A DNA stretch of 64,000 bases from Hyphomicrobiales bacterium (GCA_900469615.1 UBYA01000008.1:248001-312000); one strand, 5' to 3'; shown: positions 42,423 to 51,615, numbered from the stretch's first letter. A program made the numbers and translations. Notes: generated from the letters alone by a model not told the origin.

Positions 42423-44357
42423 TCAAAGGCTGCGGGTTTTGAGCCACGCATCCGTCAATTGCCGGAAGCGGCCGGCCATGTCGGCAATCGCCTCCTCGTC
42501 GTTCATGCCGCCCGACAGCCATGCGCGGGCCGCATCGGAAAAGATGGTCCGCCCGACGGCGAAGCCCTTGACCGAGGGAGCGGCGAGCGTCGCCTCGAAG
42601 CTGCGGATCAGCTCTTCCGCCGGCGCCTCCAGGCCGAGCAGCACGATACCGCGGCACCATGGATCATTTTTGGCGATCACGGCATCGATTTTTTTCCAGG
42701 CCGATGCCGATTCCTGCGGTTCCAGCTTCCACCAGTCCGGCTTGATGCCGAGCGCGTAGAGCTCTTCCATCGCCGTCGGAATGGTATCGTCGGTCAGCGG
42801 CCCGTTCTTGCCGGCGATGATCTCGACCAGAAGCTCGCGGCCGACCTTGCGTGCGGCTTCGAACAGCGTCCGCAGCTTTTCCTGCTGCTCCGCCTTCAGC
42901 TCCTTCGGATCGTCCGGATGGTAGAAGCACAGGCACTTGATGCAGTGATTGAGCGGCCATTCGACGAGCTGCGAGCCGATATCCTGGCTGAACTCGAATT
43001 TCAGCGGCTTCGATCCCGGCAGTTCGACGGGGCGGCCGATCCAGGAGAAATTCTTGGTGGCGGCATCGAAGAAGGCGTCGCGCCCGAAGCGCTCGTCGAT
43101 CAACATGCCATAGCCGCGCCGGCCGTCGGCGACGCGGGCCGCCGCCTCGACGGCAAGCCGCTTGAAGGCAACAATCCTGTCGTGACCGATGCCCAGCTCA
43201 TCGCAGACACTGACGAGTTGCGAGCGATGATCGATCGCGAGCGCCATCAGCAGCGGGATTTCGTCGCTGCGGCGGGTCGTTGCCCAATGGATGTGGTTGA
43301 TCGCCTCGTCCTTGCGCAGCGCACGGTGCTTGCTGCCGGTCTTCAGGAAGAAATCGAGTTCCGTCCAGGTCGGATATTCCGGCGAGCAGAGCAGGCGAGA
43401 AACGGCAAAGGCGCCGCAGGCATTCGCCCATGTCGCGCAGGTCTTCAGCGGCTCGCCGCGCAGATAGCCGCGCAGGAAGCCGGACATGAACGCGTCGCCC
43501 GCACCGAGAACATTGAACACCTCGATCGGGAAGCCCTGGCCGACGATGCCGGCTTCCAGATCGTCGGAGATCGGGCCGTCATAGACGATGCAGCCCATCG
43601 CGCCGCGCTTCAGCACGATGACCGCGGACGAAAGACGGCGGATTTCCTTCAGCGCGCCGAGCACGTCGTCGGCGCCGGAGGCGATCATGATTTCTTCTTC
43701 CGTGCCGACGATCAGATCGCAATCCGGCAGCGTCTCCTTCATCTTGGAAGACACGCGATCCGACTTCACATAGCGCTCGAAGCCTTCTGCATGGCCGGCA
43801 AGGCCCCAGAGGTTCGGCCGGTAGTCGATGTCGAAGATCACCTTGCGGCCGTTCGCCTTGGCGATGCGGATCGCCTTGCGCTGTGCCGCCTCGGTATTGG
43901 GCTTGGAAAAATGCGTGCCGGATACCAGTACGGCGCCGGAGGACTTGATGAAGCTTTCGTCGATGTCGTCTTCGTTCAGCGCCATGTCGGCGCAGTCGGA
44001 TCGATAGAAGATCATCGGCGAAACGCCTTCGGCCTCGACCGCGAGCAGCACCAGCGCCGTCAGGCGCTCCTTGTCCGTGGCGATCCCGTCGACGGCCACA
44101 CCCTCGCGTGCGGCCTGCTCGCGGATGAAGCGGCCCATCTGCTCGTCGCCGACGCGGGTGATGAGACCGGATTTGAGGCCAAGCCGTGCCGTGCCGATGG
44201 CGATGTTGGCCGGGCAGCCGCCAACCGACTTGGCAAACGAGGCGATGTCCTCCAGCCGTGAGCCGATCTGCTGACCGTAAAGATCGACGGAAGACCGGCC
44301 GATGGTAATCACATCGAGTTTCGCCTCCGGCCGAGCGCCCGGATTGTCGTGTGCCAT
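42423..44357 (-). CDS. iolC: Bifunctional IolC: 5-dehydro-2-deoxygluconokinase and DUF2090 domain
   Basis: A 644-residue fusion. Residues up to about 320 form a PfkB-type sugar kinase that phosphorylates 5-dehydro-2-deoxy-D-gluconate, with GGCPANIAIGTARLG at the N-terminus and GAGDAFMSGFLRGYLRGE as the ATP/substrate motif. The rest is a DUF2090 domain (TTRRSDEIPLLMALAIDHRSQ to the end), considered to supply the aldolase step that IolJ performs elsewhere. ATG at 44357 has GGGAGG upstream. A perfect GGAA-N6-TTCC site lies 173 bases upstream, within the end of iolR. Confidence 0.95.
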   Translation of the reverse strand: MAHDNPGARPEAKLDVITIGRSSVDLYGQQIGSRLEDIASFAKSVGGCPANIAIGTARLGLKSGLITRVGDEQMGRFIREQAAREGVAVDGIATDKERLTALVLLAVEAEGVSPMIFYRSDCADMALNEDDIDESFIKSSGAVLVSGTHFSKPNTEAAQRKAIRIAKANGRKVIFDIDYRPNLWGLAGHAEGFERYVKSDRVSSKMKETLPDCDLIVGTEEEIMIASGADDVLGALKEIRRLSSAVIVLKRGAMGCIVYDGPISDDLEAGIVGQGFPIEVFNVLGAGDAFMSGFLRGYLRGEPLKTCATWANACGAFAVSRLLCSPEYPTWTELDFFLKTGSKHRALRKDEAINHIHWATTRRSDEIPLLMALAIDHRSQLVSVCDELGIGHDRIVAFKRLAVEAAARVADGRRGYGMLIDERFGRDAFFDAATKNFSWIGRPVELPGSKPLKFEFSQDIGSQLVEWPLNHCIKCLCFYHPDDPKELKAEQQEKLRTLFEAARKVGRELLVEIIAGKNGPLTDDTIPTAMEELYALGIKPDWWKLEPQESASAWKKIDAVIAKNDPWCRGIVLLGLEAPAEELIRSFEATLAAPSVKGFAVGRTIFSDAARAWLSGGMNDEEAIADMAGRFRQLTDAWLKTRSL

Positions 44358-44529
44358 GATGTCCTCCCGTCCATGCATGACCTCTTTTGCTCTTCAGCTT
44401 GCGCCGAGATCATGCGTTATTGAAAGTGCCGGTATTCGTTTCGTCCCGGTTGCGGCGGATCGGTCGGCCATTTCCCACAGTCGCGATCCCGGTTGTAGTG
44501 AAACATCGGTTCCGAGATTTTGTCAATTC

Positions 44530-44543
44530 GGAATATTTATTCC
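44530..44543. promoter_or_regulatory. IolR operator-like site GGAA-N6-TTCC upstream of iolC
   Basis: GGAATATTTATTCC is an exact GGAA-N6-TTCC palindrome. This motif has been described for the RpiR-type IolR of Sinorhizobium meliloti. It overlaps the stop codon of iolR and lies in the iolC upstream region. Binding here is inferred. Confidence 0.75.
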
Positions 44544-45409
44544 ATTTTCGTTTTGTCGGTTTTTACCGCCCCTTTTCGCCGCCGCTCGGCAATGGCGACC
44601 GGAAAGGCCATGATGAGCGCCATGGACGCCGACAGCGACCGGAAGCCGGCAAAGTCGGCCTCGGCCACTTCGAACCAGTGAGTCGCGCAGGCGGTGAGCG
44701 GGGAAAAGGCCGAATCGGTGATGGCGATGACGGGCACGTTGCGCGAGGCGAGATCCTGGGCCTGTGCCAGGCTGTCGGCGGCATAGGGCGAAAAGCTTGC
44801 GGCGATTGCCGCGTCTTTTTCCGTGGCGAAACGGGCGATCTCGCCGTCGATGCCGTTGGGCGAGGCGACGATCTGATGGCGTATGTTGAGTTTGGAAAAG
44901 GCGTAGCTCATATGCGCCGTCAGCGGATAGGAGCGGCGCTTGGCGATGAGATAGATCGTTTCGGCTGCGGCAAGCACATCGACCGCCTTGGCAAACGTAT
45001 CCGTCTCGATGGTGGCGGCGAGCTTGTTGATGGACTGGCTTGCTGCGGACAAAAAGCCTGAGAGGATGCCGGCCTCTTCGTCCTTGATTCCCGACCGTTC
45101 GAGTGTCACCAACCGCTCTTCGTAGCTCAGCGTCCGGTCGCGCAGCCTTTCGCGAAAGATGCTTTGCAGGTCGGAAAAGCCTTCATAGCCGAGGTGATGG
45201 GCAAGGCGTACCAGCGTCGAAGGCTGGACTTCGGCCGCGGCGGCGATGCTGGCCGTAGTGCCGAAGGCGATTTCATCAGGATTGCCGAGCGCGAAGGCCG
45301 CTACCTGCGCCAGACGCTTAGGCATGGCGTTCTTGCGTTCTATGATCGTGCTGCGCAGGCTCTCGAAGTCGCGCGGCACCCTTGTTTGGGTCTCGATCGT
45401 GTTATCCAT
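44537..45409 (-). CDS. iolR: MurR/RpiR family regulator, inositol repressor
   Basis: A 290-residue RpiR-type regulator. The N-terminal HTH-6 domain includes IAFGTTASIAAAAEVQPSTLVRLAHHLGYEGFSDLQSIFRERL. The C-terminal SIS sugar-binding domain includes DVLAAAETIYLIAKRRSYPLTAHMSYAF and VPVIAITDSAFSPL. Its position at the head of the iol genes, and operator-like GGAA-N6-TTCC sites before iolC, before iolR and before the next gene, support the IolR role. ATG at 45409 has AAGGA seven bases upstream; an extended frame upstream is rejected because it would cross the operator. Confidence 0.92.
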   Translation of the reverse strand: MDNTIETQTRVPRDFESLRSTIIERKNAMPKRLAQVAAFALGNPDEIAFGTTASIAAAAEVQPSTLVRLAHHLGYEGFSDLQSIFRERLRDRTLSYEERLVTLERSGIKDEEAGILSGFLSAASQSINKLAATIETDTFAKAVDVLAAAETIYLIAKRRSYPLTAHMSYAFSKLNIRHQIVASPNGIDGEIARFATEKDAAIAASFSPYAADSLAQAQDLASRNVPVIAITDSAFSPLTACATHWFEVAEADFAGFRSLSASMALIMAFPVAIAERRRKGAVKTDKTKME

Positions 45410-45433
45410 GCGCCGTCCTTCATCTCCCCTGAT

Positions 45434-45447
45434 GAAATAAATATTCC
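45434..45447. promoter_or_regulatory. Degenerate IolR site upstream of iolR
   Basis: GAAATAAATATTCC carries one mismatch from GGAA-N6-TTCC and lies 25 bases before the iolR start. Its position fits autoregulation. Confidence 0.55.
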
Positions 45448-45575
45448 ATATTTGCAACGATACCGGATTTTGATTCGTTCGGCACGAATAATTTTAATTA
45501 TATGATTTAAAAGAAATAAATTTGGATTTTGAGCCTTGAAAAGCATCTCAGGCTTTGGAGTGTGCTTGTCAAAAC

Positions 45576-45589
45576 GGTCTAAATATTCC
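45576..45589. promoter_or_regulatory. Degenerate IolR site upstream of the Gfo/Idh gene
   Basis: GGTCTAAATATTCC keeps one perfect half (TTCC) and the spacing, with two mismatches in the other half. It lies 45 bases before the divergent dehydrogenase start. Confidence 0.45.
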
Positions 45590-45633
45590 AAAAATCGCCC
45601 GACTTCGGGAGAAGATTTGAGGAGGAAGGGCGA

Positions 45634-46752
45634 ATGAAGCCGTTGGGCGTCGGGTTGATCGGGACCGGCTATATGGGAAAGTGTCATGCGCTGGCATGGA
45701 ATGCGGTCAAAACCGTATTCGGCGATGTCGCGCGGCCGCGCCTGGTGCATCTGGCGGAAGCCAATGCCGATCTGGCGAAGGCGCGGGGAGACGAATTCGG
45801 TTTCGAGAAGGCGACGGCCGATTGGCGCGCGCTCATCGCGGACCCTGAGGTCGACGTCGTCTCCGTCACGACGCCCAACCAGTTCCATCCGGAAATGGCG
45901 ATCGCGGCGCTCGATGCCGGCAAGCATGTCTGGTGCGAGAAGCCGATGGCGCCATCATATGGCGATGCCGAGCGCATGCTGGCTGCGGCAAAGGCATCCG
46001 GCAAGGTCGCCATTCTCGGCTACAATTATATCCAGAACCCGGTGATGCGGCACATCAAGGCGCTGATCGCGGAAGGCGCGATCGGCGCGGTCAATCACGT
46101 CCGCGTCGAGATGGATGAGGATTTCATGGCCGATCCGGATGGCCTGTTCTATTGGAAGAGCGAGCTTTCATCCGGCTATGGCGCTCTCGATGACTTTGCC
46201 GTCCATCCGCTTTCGCTGCTCTGGTTCCTCTTCGGCCATGTCGAGGCCGTCATCACCGATATGGTGAAACCCTATGCCGAGCGGCCGCTGAAGGATGGCG
46301 GCCGCCGTGCCGTCGAGAATCACGATCTTGCCAATGTGCTGATGCGGCTGGGCGGCGGCATTTCCGCCGTGCTCATGGCCAACCGCTCGGCCTGGGGCCG
46401 CAAGGGGCGGATCGCCGTGCAGATTTTCGGCTCGAAGGGCTCCATCTCTTACGATCAGGAGCGCATGAACGAGTTCGAGCTTTACCAGGCCGAGGGCAGG
46501 GATAGCGAGCAGGGTTTCCGCAAGGTTCTGGCCGCACCTGCTCACAGACCCTATGAGCGCTTCATCCCGGCGCCGGGACATGGCCTTGGCTTCAACGATC
46601 TGAAGATCATCGAATGCCGTGAGCTGATCCGCGCCATTTCCGGCGAGGCTGCGTCAGTCGTGGCTTTCAAAGATGGCCTGCGCATCGAAAAATCGGTCCA
46701 CGCCATGGCGCAATCCTTCCACGAACGGCGCTGGGTCGAAATATCGGGCTGA
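45634..46752 (+). CDS. Gfo/Idh/MocA family oxidoreductase
   Basis: A 372-residue NAD(P)-dependent sugar or inositol dehydrogenase. The Rossmann motif VGLIGTGYMGKCHALAW begins near residue 6, and the EKPMA motif with the catalytic lysine lies in VWCEKPMAPSYGDAER near residue 100. The C-terminal domain includes GALDDFAVHPLSLL, with DxxxH-type residues. It is divergent from iolR and carries a degenerate IolR-like site upstream, so it is likely an inositol-linked dehydrogenase. Whether it acts on myo-inositol, another isomer or an oxidised intermediate cannot be settled from sequence. Confidence 0.9.
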   Translation: MKPLGVGLIGTGYMGKCHALAWNAVKTVFGDVARPRLVHLAEANADLAKARGDEFGFEKATADWRALIADPEVDVVSVTTPNQFHPEMAIAALDAGKHVWCEKPMAPSYGDAERMLAAAKASGKVAILGYNYIQNPVMRHIKALIAEGAIGAVNHVRVEMDEDFMADPDGLFYWKSELSSGYGALDDFAVHPLSLLWFLFGHVEAVITDMVKPYAERPLKDGGRRAVENHDLANVLMRLGGGISAVLMANRSAWGRKGRIAVQIFGSKGSISYDQERMNEFELYQAEGRDSEQGFRKVLAAPAHRPYERFIPAPGHGLGFNDLKIIECRELIRAISGEAASVVAFKDGLRIEKSVHAMAQSFHERRWVEISG

Positions 46753-46897
46753 GTCTGTCGGCCTAACTTTCTCCCGATCCGGGGCGCAGGGTCAGTCATG
46801 ATTGACGCTTGCAGGCGCAAGCGTTACCCCTGAAGCTCACAGAGGCATCCCCCCGTATCGCGCGGGCGGATCGCTATAATAACATGGAGTACGGATC

Positions 46898-48115
46898 GTG
46901 ACGGGCAGATTGGTCATTGTCGGGGCCGGACAGGCGGGTTTCGCGCTTGCCGCCAAATTGCGTGGGCTGGGTGATTCGAGGCCGATCACCATCGTTGGCG
47001 CCGAGGAGAACCTTCCCTATCAGCGGCCGCCGTTGACCAAGAAGTATCTGCTCGGCGAAATGGCCTTCGATCGCCTGCTGTTCCGTCCCGAGCATTGGTA
47101 TGCCGACAACAATGTCGAGATTCGCGTATCCACCTGGGTCGAACAGATCGATCGGGCCGCAAAGCGGATCGCGATGCAGGACGGCTCGACGCTGAATTAC
47201 GATACGCTGGCGCTCGCCACGGGTTCGACGCCGCGTCGGCTGCCGGCTTCCGTCGGCGGCACGCTGGAGGGCGTTTATCTCGCCCGCGACAAGCGCGACG
47301 CCGATCGCCTTGCCGGCGAGATGCGTCCCGGCCGCCGGGTTCTCATTATCGGTGGCGGCTATATCGGGCTGGAGGCGGCCGCCGTTGCCCGCCATCGCGG
47401 CCTCGAAGTCACGCTCATCGAGATGAGCGACCGGATCCTGCAACGCGTCGCGGCCAAGGAAACCGCCGACATTTTCAGGGCGATCCATCAAAAGCACGAT
47501 GTCGTCATTCGGGAGAAGACCGGATTGAAGCAGCTCGTCGGACGCGGCGGTCACGTCGCTGCCGCGGAGCTTTCCGACGGGTCGACCATCGACGTCGATT
47601 TCGTCGTCGTCGGCATCGGCGTCGCCCCCAACGACAGGCTCGCCAAGGAGGCCGGTCTCGAGGTCGGCAACGGCATCGTCGTCGATGCGTTTGCCCGTAC
47701 TTCCGATCCCTCCATCTTCGCCATGGGCGATTGCGTCGAACTGCCGTGGGAGGGAGGCCGAATCCGCCTCGAATCGGTCCAGAATGCGGTCGATCAGGCG
47801 GAGGCTGCGGCCGCCATCATCGCCGGCAGCGAGAAAGCCTATGACCCGAAGCCGTGGTTCTGGTCGGATCAATATGACGTGAAGCTGCAGATCGCCGGTT
47901 TCAACCTGGGTTACGACGAGACGCTGCTGCGGCCAGGCGTGCGCGAAGGTGCCACTTCGGTCTGGTATTTCAAGCAGGGCCGCTTCATCGCCGTCGATGC
48001 GATAAACGACGCAAAGGCCTATGTTGCCGGCAAGAAGCTCCTGGAGACCGGCGCCAACCCGTCCAGGGAGATATTGGCCGACCCGGCCGCCGATTTGAAG
48101 CAGTTGTTGGCCTGA
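46898..48115 (+). CDS. NAD(P)/FAD-dependent ferredoxin reductase-type oxidoreductase
   Basis: A 405-residue FAD reductase of the group including rhodocoxin, putidaredoxin and dioxygenase ferredoxin reductases. The FAD motif VIVGAGQAGFALAAKLR is at the N-terminus, the NAD motif LIIGGGYIGLEAAAVARHRG near residue 150, and the flavin-tail motif SIFAMGDCVELP near 275. The start is GTG. No cognate ferredoxin, P450 or dioxygenase gene is adjacent, so the redox partner is unknown. Confidence 0.92.
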   Translation: MTGRLVIVGAGQAGFALAAKLRGLGDSRPITIVGAEENLPYQRPPLTKKYLLGEMAFDRLLFRPEHWYADNNVEIRVSTWVEQIDRAAKRIAMQDGSTLNYDTLALATGSTPRRLPASVGGTLEGVYLARDKRDADRLAGEMRPGRRVLIIGGGYIGLEAAAVARHRGLEVTLIEMSDRILQRVAAKETADIFRAIHQKHDVVIREKTGLKQLVGRGGHVAAAELSDGSTIDVDFVVVGIGVAPNDRLAKEAGLEVGNGIVVDAFARTSDPSIFAMGDCVELPWEGGRIRLESVQNAVDQAEAAAAIIAGSEKAYDPKPWFWSDQYDVKLQIAGFNLGYDETLLRPGVREGATSVWYFKQGRFIAVDAINDAKAYVAGKKLLETGANPSREILADPAADLKQLLA

Positions 48116-48245
48116 TATGCGTTTGCAAGCCGGCCGGACCATGCTCCGACCGGCGATCGGCGGTTGTCGAATCTCCGAAAAGAACGTGTTTGAAGGTGAA
48201 AAAGCGCTTGCGTCGATAAATGATTGGCCGTATCAGGGCCGCACC

Positions 48246-48336
48246 GGAGAGGTGGCCGAGTGGTCGAAGGCGCTCCCCTGCTAAGGGAGTATACGTCAAA
48301 AGCGTATCGAGGGTTCGAATCCCTTCTTCTCCGCCA
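48246..48336 (+). tRNA. tRNA-Ser (GCT)
   Basis: A complete 91-nt tRNA reading AGC/AGU serine codons. The 7-bp acceptor stem GGAGAGG pairs with CTTCTCC, with one G-T pair. The anticodon stem-loop CTCCC-CTGCTAA-GGGAG has anticodon GCT at 48280-48282. A long variable arm (TATACG...CGTAT) is typical of tRNA-Ser, and GGGTTCGAATCCC forms the T arm. The 3' CCA is encoded. Confidence 0.97.
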
Positions 48337-48981
48337 TCCCCCCAGATATCAAATGCAAGATACGTGATTTCGGCAGGCGGGCTTCTTTGTTCGCCTTTAT
48401 CCCATCCGTGCCGCTTGTTCACATCGCGAAGCACATCGGGGGTGATTCCGTCAGCGCTCTTTGCGAGTCTCCATGGAAAAACTGCCGACCTTGAGTCGCC
48501 GGCTCCGAATCGCTCGGACAGAATCATTGAGGTGCGTGCATCGATTTGGGACAGCCTCGAGGGCGATTGCCCGCCGTTACGACCGGCAGCCGCCGCTTCA
48601 AATGTCGTAAATGATCCCCAATGCCTCGCGAAAGCTCCCCGGATCGCGGCTTGTTGCCCTTTGGTGCTCGGTTTGCATGTCCGGCCCCGGAATTGGGATG
48701 TTCCCCCTAAGTTACCGTAGATTAAGGGGTTTCTTAACGAAATCTAAATCTATGTGGCCGCCGCGTCGTCGATTTGTGTCCTTTCGGCAACAGCAACTGC
48801 GGAAGGCTTACGCAAATCCCCCTTTCGGAGAAGATGTCGATTGCGTGACAGAGCGCGTCTTGTATTTTCACTCTCGGAAGCGAGGGCGATTGATCGTCCA
48901 CTTCTTGAAACGCGAGGATGGGACAGGGAATACCTTCGGGTAGTTCTCATTCTCGATATAAAACTTTGACTGGAGGTCAAT
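48337..48981. other. 645-base region between tRNA-Ser and the first porin
   Basis: No gene is supported; the short frames here have poor start sites. It must contain the first porin promoter and a long leader. The stretch 48718-48760 is AT-rich. A strong ribosome binding site TGGAGGT precedes the porin. No operator was recognised. Confidence 0.45.
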
Positions 48982-50043
48982 ATGAACATCAAGAGCCTTC
49001 TTCTGGGCTCCGCTGCTGCGCTTGCAGCAGTTTCCGGCGCTCATGCAGCCGACGCTGTCGTTGCTGCTGAGCCGGAGCCGCTTGAATACGTTCGCATCTG
49101 CGATGCATACGGTGCTGGCTACTTCTTCATTCCGGGCACCGAAACCTGCCTCAAGATCGGTGGCAAGGTTCGTACCGAAGGTCAGTGGTACGACCCCTAC
49201 AACCCGAACAGCCGTTTCGGCACCAAGTGGCACACCCGCGCTGAGCTCCGTCTGGAGACCGCAACGGATACCGAATACGGTCCGCTGAAGACCAACACCG
49301 AGCTGCGTTGGGACTGGAACGACGGCAGCGCCACCTCCACCAACCTGCTGCACGCCAGCATCAGCCTCGGCGGCTTCACCGTTGGTAAGGAAGACTCCCA
49401 GTTCAACGTATTCACCGGTTATGCCGGCGACGTCATCAACGACGACGTGGTCTATGACGGCCCGTACGAATTGAACCAGATCACCTACAACTACGACGCA
49501 GGCAACGGCTTCACGGCTGTTATCTCGCTCGAAGACAGCAACTCCGGCACGGGTGCAACTGGCTCCAACGGCGAAGACAGCTCCGACCATTACGCTCCTG
49601 ACGTTGTTGCCGGTGCTGGCTTCAAGTCCGGCGCATGGGGCTTCAAGGTCGTCGGCGGCTACGACTCGATCGTCGAAGAAGGCGCCATCAAGGCTCGCGT
49701 CGATGCCGACTTCGGCGGCTTCTCGGCCTTCTTGATGGGCGGCTGGAACACCGATGGCGACAAGCTCAACAAGTACGCCGGTGCGAACGGCGCAGGCGAT
49801 GCTACTGGTATCGGCTGGGGTGACTGGGCTGTCTGGGGCGGCGTTGGCGTACCGGTCAACGAAAAGCTGAAGTGGAACCTCCAGCTCGCCTACACCGACT
49901 CGAAGATCTTTGCCGCTACCACCAACGTCAAGTGGAACCCGGTCAAGAACCTGCTTATCGAGCCGGAAGTTTCCTACACCAACTGGGACTCCATCAATCA
50001 GGACCAGTGGGCTGGTATCCTCCGCTTCGAGCGCACGTTCTAA
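48982..50043 (+). CDS. ropA: Outer-membrane porin, RopA type, first copy
   Basis: A 353-residue general-diffusion porin of the alphaproteobacterial Porin_2 family. The signal peptide MNIKSLLLGSAAALAAVSGA ends at HAADA. The mature N-terminus carries the family motif EYVRICDAYGAGYFFIPGTE, and CLKIGG follows. The rest is beta-rich, ending WAGILRFERTF with the C-terminal aromatic residue needed for outer-membrane insertion. GGAGGT is six bases before the ATG. Codon use is highly biased (many GCT and CGT), consistent with very strong expression. A terminator follows. A second copy lies downstream on the same strand. Confidence 0.96.
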   Translation: MNIKSLLLGSAAALAAVSGAHAADAVVAAEPEPLEYVRICDAYGAGYFFIPGTETCLKIGGKVRTEGQWYDPYNPNSRFGTKWHTRAELRLETATDTEYGPLKTNTELRWDWNDGSATSTNLLHASISLGGFTVGKEDSQFNVFTGYAGDVINDDVVYDGPYELNQITYNYDAGNGFTAVISLEDSNSGTGATGSNGEDSSDHYAPDVVAGAGFKSGAWGFKVVGGYDSIVEEGAIKARVDADFGGFSAFLMGGWNTDGDKLNKYAGANGAGDATGIGWGDWAVWGGVGVPVNEKLKWNLQLAYTDSKIFAATTNVKWNPVKNLLIEPEVSYTNWDSINQDQWAGILRFERTF

Positions 50044-50086
50044 TCTGATCTGACCCAGGTCATATCCGATTTCACCTATGGTGACG

Positions 50087-50114
50087 AAAAACCCGGCCCT
50101 CGGCCGGGTTTTTT
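50087..50114 (+). terminator. Rho-independent terminator after the first porin
   Basis: The stem CCCGGCC (50092-50098), loop CTC, GGCCGGG (50102-50108) is preceded by A5 and followed by T6. It lies 43 bases after the porin stop. Confidence 0.92.
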
Positions 50115-50489
50115 GCATCTCTGGGTATTGGCAAGCTGAATTGCGGATTGCGAGGCGTTATGCGCCTCTCCTTGAAATACCTCTCATGAATTGCAGCTAT
50201 TGCTAAAGTAAATTCAGGTAAAATTGGCTCGCGCGCGCGAGAAAATATGACGCTTTTGCGACGTGATTTTTGTGCAACGCACATTTCGAAATGGCCGTCA
50301 CAATTGTTCATAGTTTATCTCTGATATTGCTCTGAAAAAAACGATCTGTAGGTTCCAACGCGGAAGCGAGACTTAGAGTCTTGGTTCTCCCAGATCAGGG
50401 GTCAACTTTTGAAAACCAGGTGGGGTAGGGCACGTCGATTTTCTCGGCGTGAGTTGTCATACCTAATCTATATTGGAACTGGAGTTACT
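50115..50489. other. 375-base region between the two porins
   Basis: No gene is seen. The region is relatively AT-rich and contains a perfect palindrome AGACT-TAG-AGTCT at 50369-50381, about 110 bases before the second porin start. It should carry an independent promoter for the second porin because the first gene has its own terminator. Confidence 0.5.
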
Positions 50490-51557
50490 ATGAACATCAA
50501 GAGCCTTCTTCTCGGCTCCGCTGCTGCGCTGGCAGCAGTATCCGGTGCTCATGCAGCCGACGCGATCGTCGCTGCCGAGCCGGAGCCGCTGGAATACGTT
50601 CGCATCTGCGATGCATACGGTGCTGGCTACTTCTTCATTCCCGGCACTGAAACCTGCCTCAAGATCGGCGGCATGGTCCGTACCGAAGGCGGCTGGTACA
50701 ATGCTTACAAGGCTGGTCAGGATGCAGGCGCCCGCGGCACCTACTGGCATACCCGCGCCGAGCTGAGACTTTCGACCGCGACGGATACCGAATACGGTCC
50801 GTTGAAGACCAGCACGGTCTATCGTTTCGACTGGAATGACGGCAACGCTACGACGAACAAGCTGCTCTGGGCCAACATCAGCCTCGGTGGCTTCCTCGTC
50901 GGTAAGAACGATTCGGTTTACTCGACCTTCCTCGGCTATGCCGGCGACGTCATCAACGACGACGTGATCGAGTACGGTATCAATGGTACCGACGAACTGA
51001 ACCAGATCACCTACAACTACGATGCCGGCAATGGCTTTACCGCCGTCATCTCGCTGGAAGATTCCAACTCCGGCACGGGTGCAACCGGTGCCAACGGCGA
51101 AGACAGCTCCGACCACTACGCTCCGGACGTTGTTGCCGGTGCGGGCTACAAGGCCGGCGCCTGGCAGTTCCGTGTCGTCGGTGGCTATGACTCCATCGTC
51201 GAGGAAGGCGCAGTCAAGGCTCGCGTCGATGCCGATTTCGGCGTTCTCACCGCTTTCGTTATGGGTGGCTGGAACACGGATGGCGACAAGCTCAACAAGT
51301 ACGCCGGTGCTGGCGGTGCTGGTCTCGGCTGGGGCGATTGGGCTGTCTGGGGTGGCGTTGGCGTTCCGATCAACGAAAAGCTCAAGTGGAACCTGCAGCT
51401 TTCCTACGACGATCTGAAGACTTTCGCTGCCACGACGAATGTCAAGTTCAACCCCGTCAAGGACCTGCTGATCGAGCCGGAAGTGACCTACGTCAACTAC
51501 GACGCAGTCAACAAGGATACCTGGGCCGGTATCCTCCGCTTCCAGCGCAGCTTCTAA
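50490..51557 (+). CDS. Outer-membrane porin, RopA type, second copy
   Basis: A 355-residue Porin_2 family protein. It is nearly identical to the upstream copy over the signal peptide and first ~65 residues (few changes, such as V to I after DA and K to M before VRTEG) and diverges in surface-loop regions. It ends WAGILRFQRSF with terminal Phe. The ATG at 50490 was chosen because it begins the signal peptide; GGAG lies six bases upstream. It is probably a tandem paralogue with different loop properties, expressed independently. Codon bias is as strong as in the first copy. Confidence 0.95.
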   Translation: MNIKSLLLGSAAALAAVSGAHAADAIVAAEPEPLEYVRICDAYGAGYFFIPGTETCLKIGGMVRTEGGWYNAYKAGQDAGARGTYWHTRAELRLSTATDTEYGPLKTSTVYRFDWNDGNATTNKLLWANISLGGFLVGKNDSVYSTFLGYAGDVINDDVIEYGINGTDELNQITYNYDAGNGFTAVISLEDSNSGTGATGANGEDSSDHYAPDVVAGAGYKAGAWQFRVVGGYDSIVEEGAVKARVDADFGVLTAFVMGGWNTDGDKLNKYAGAGGAGLGWGDWAVWGGVGVPINEKLKWNLQLSYDDLKTFAATTNVKFNPVKDLLIEPEVTYVNYDAVNKDTWAGILRFQRSF

Positions 51558-51613
51558 TTCGGTTCGCCGAATCAAGTTCGAAAGATCTCCTGATCAGACC
51601 TCCGATCAGGAGA
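51557..51613 (+). other. Two stacked hairpins after the second porin
   Basis: ATTCGG-TTCG-CCGAAT (51557-51572) starts at the stop codon and closes with a stable TTCG loop. TCTCCTGATC and GATCAGGAGA (51586-51613, loop of eight bases) form a second, perfect 10-bp stem. They precede the T-rich terminator and may stabilise the highly expressed mRNA. Confidence 0.6.
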
Positions 51614-51615
51614 GG

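Noticed and set aside
48246..48336. tRNA-Ser as an integration site for a genomic island
   Set aside because: No integrase gene and no repeated 3' end of the tRNA were seen downstream; the following genes are ordinary porins.
48611..48943. 110-residue frame between tRNA-Ser and the first porin
   Set aside because: It has no good ribosome binding site, an unnatural sequence and occupies the presumed porin promoter region.
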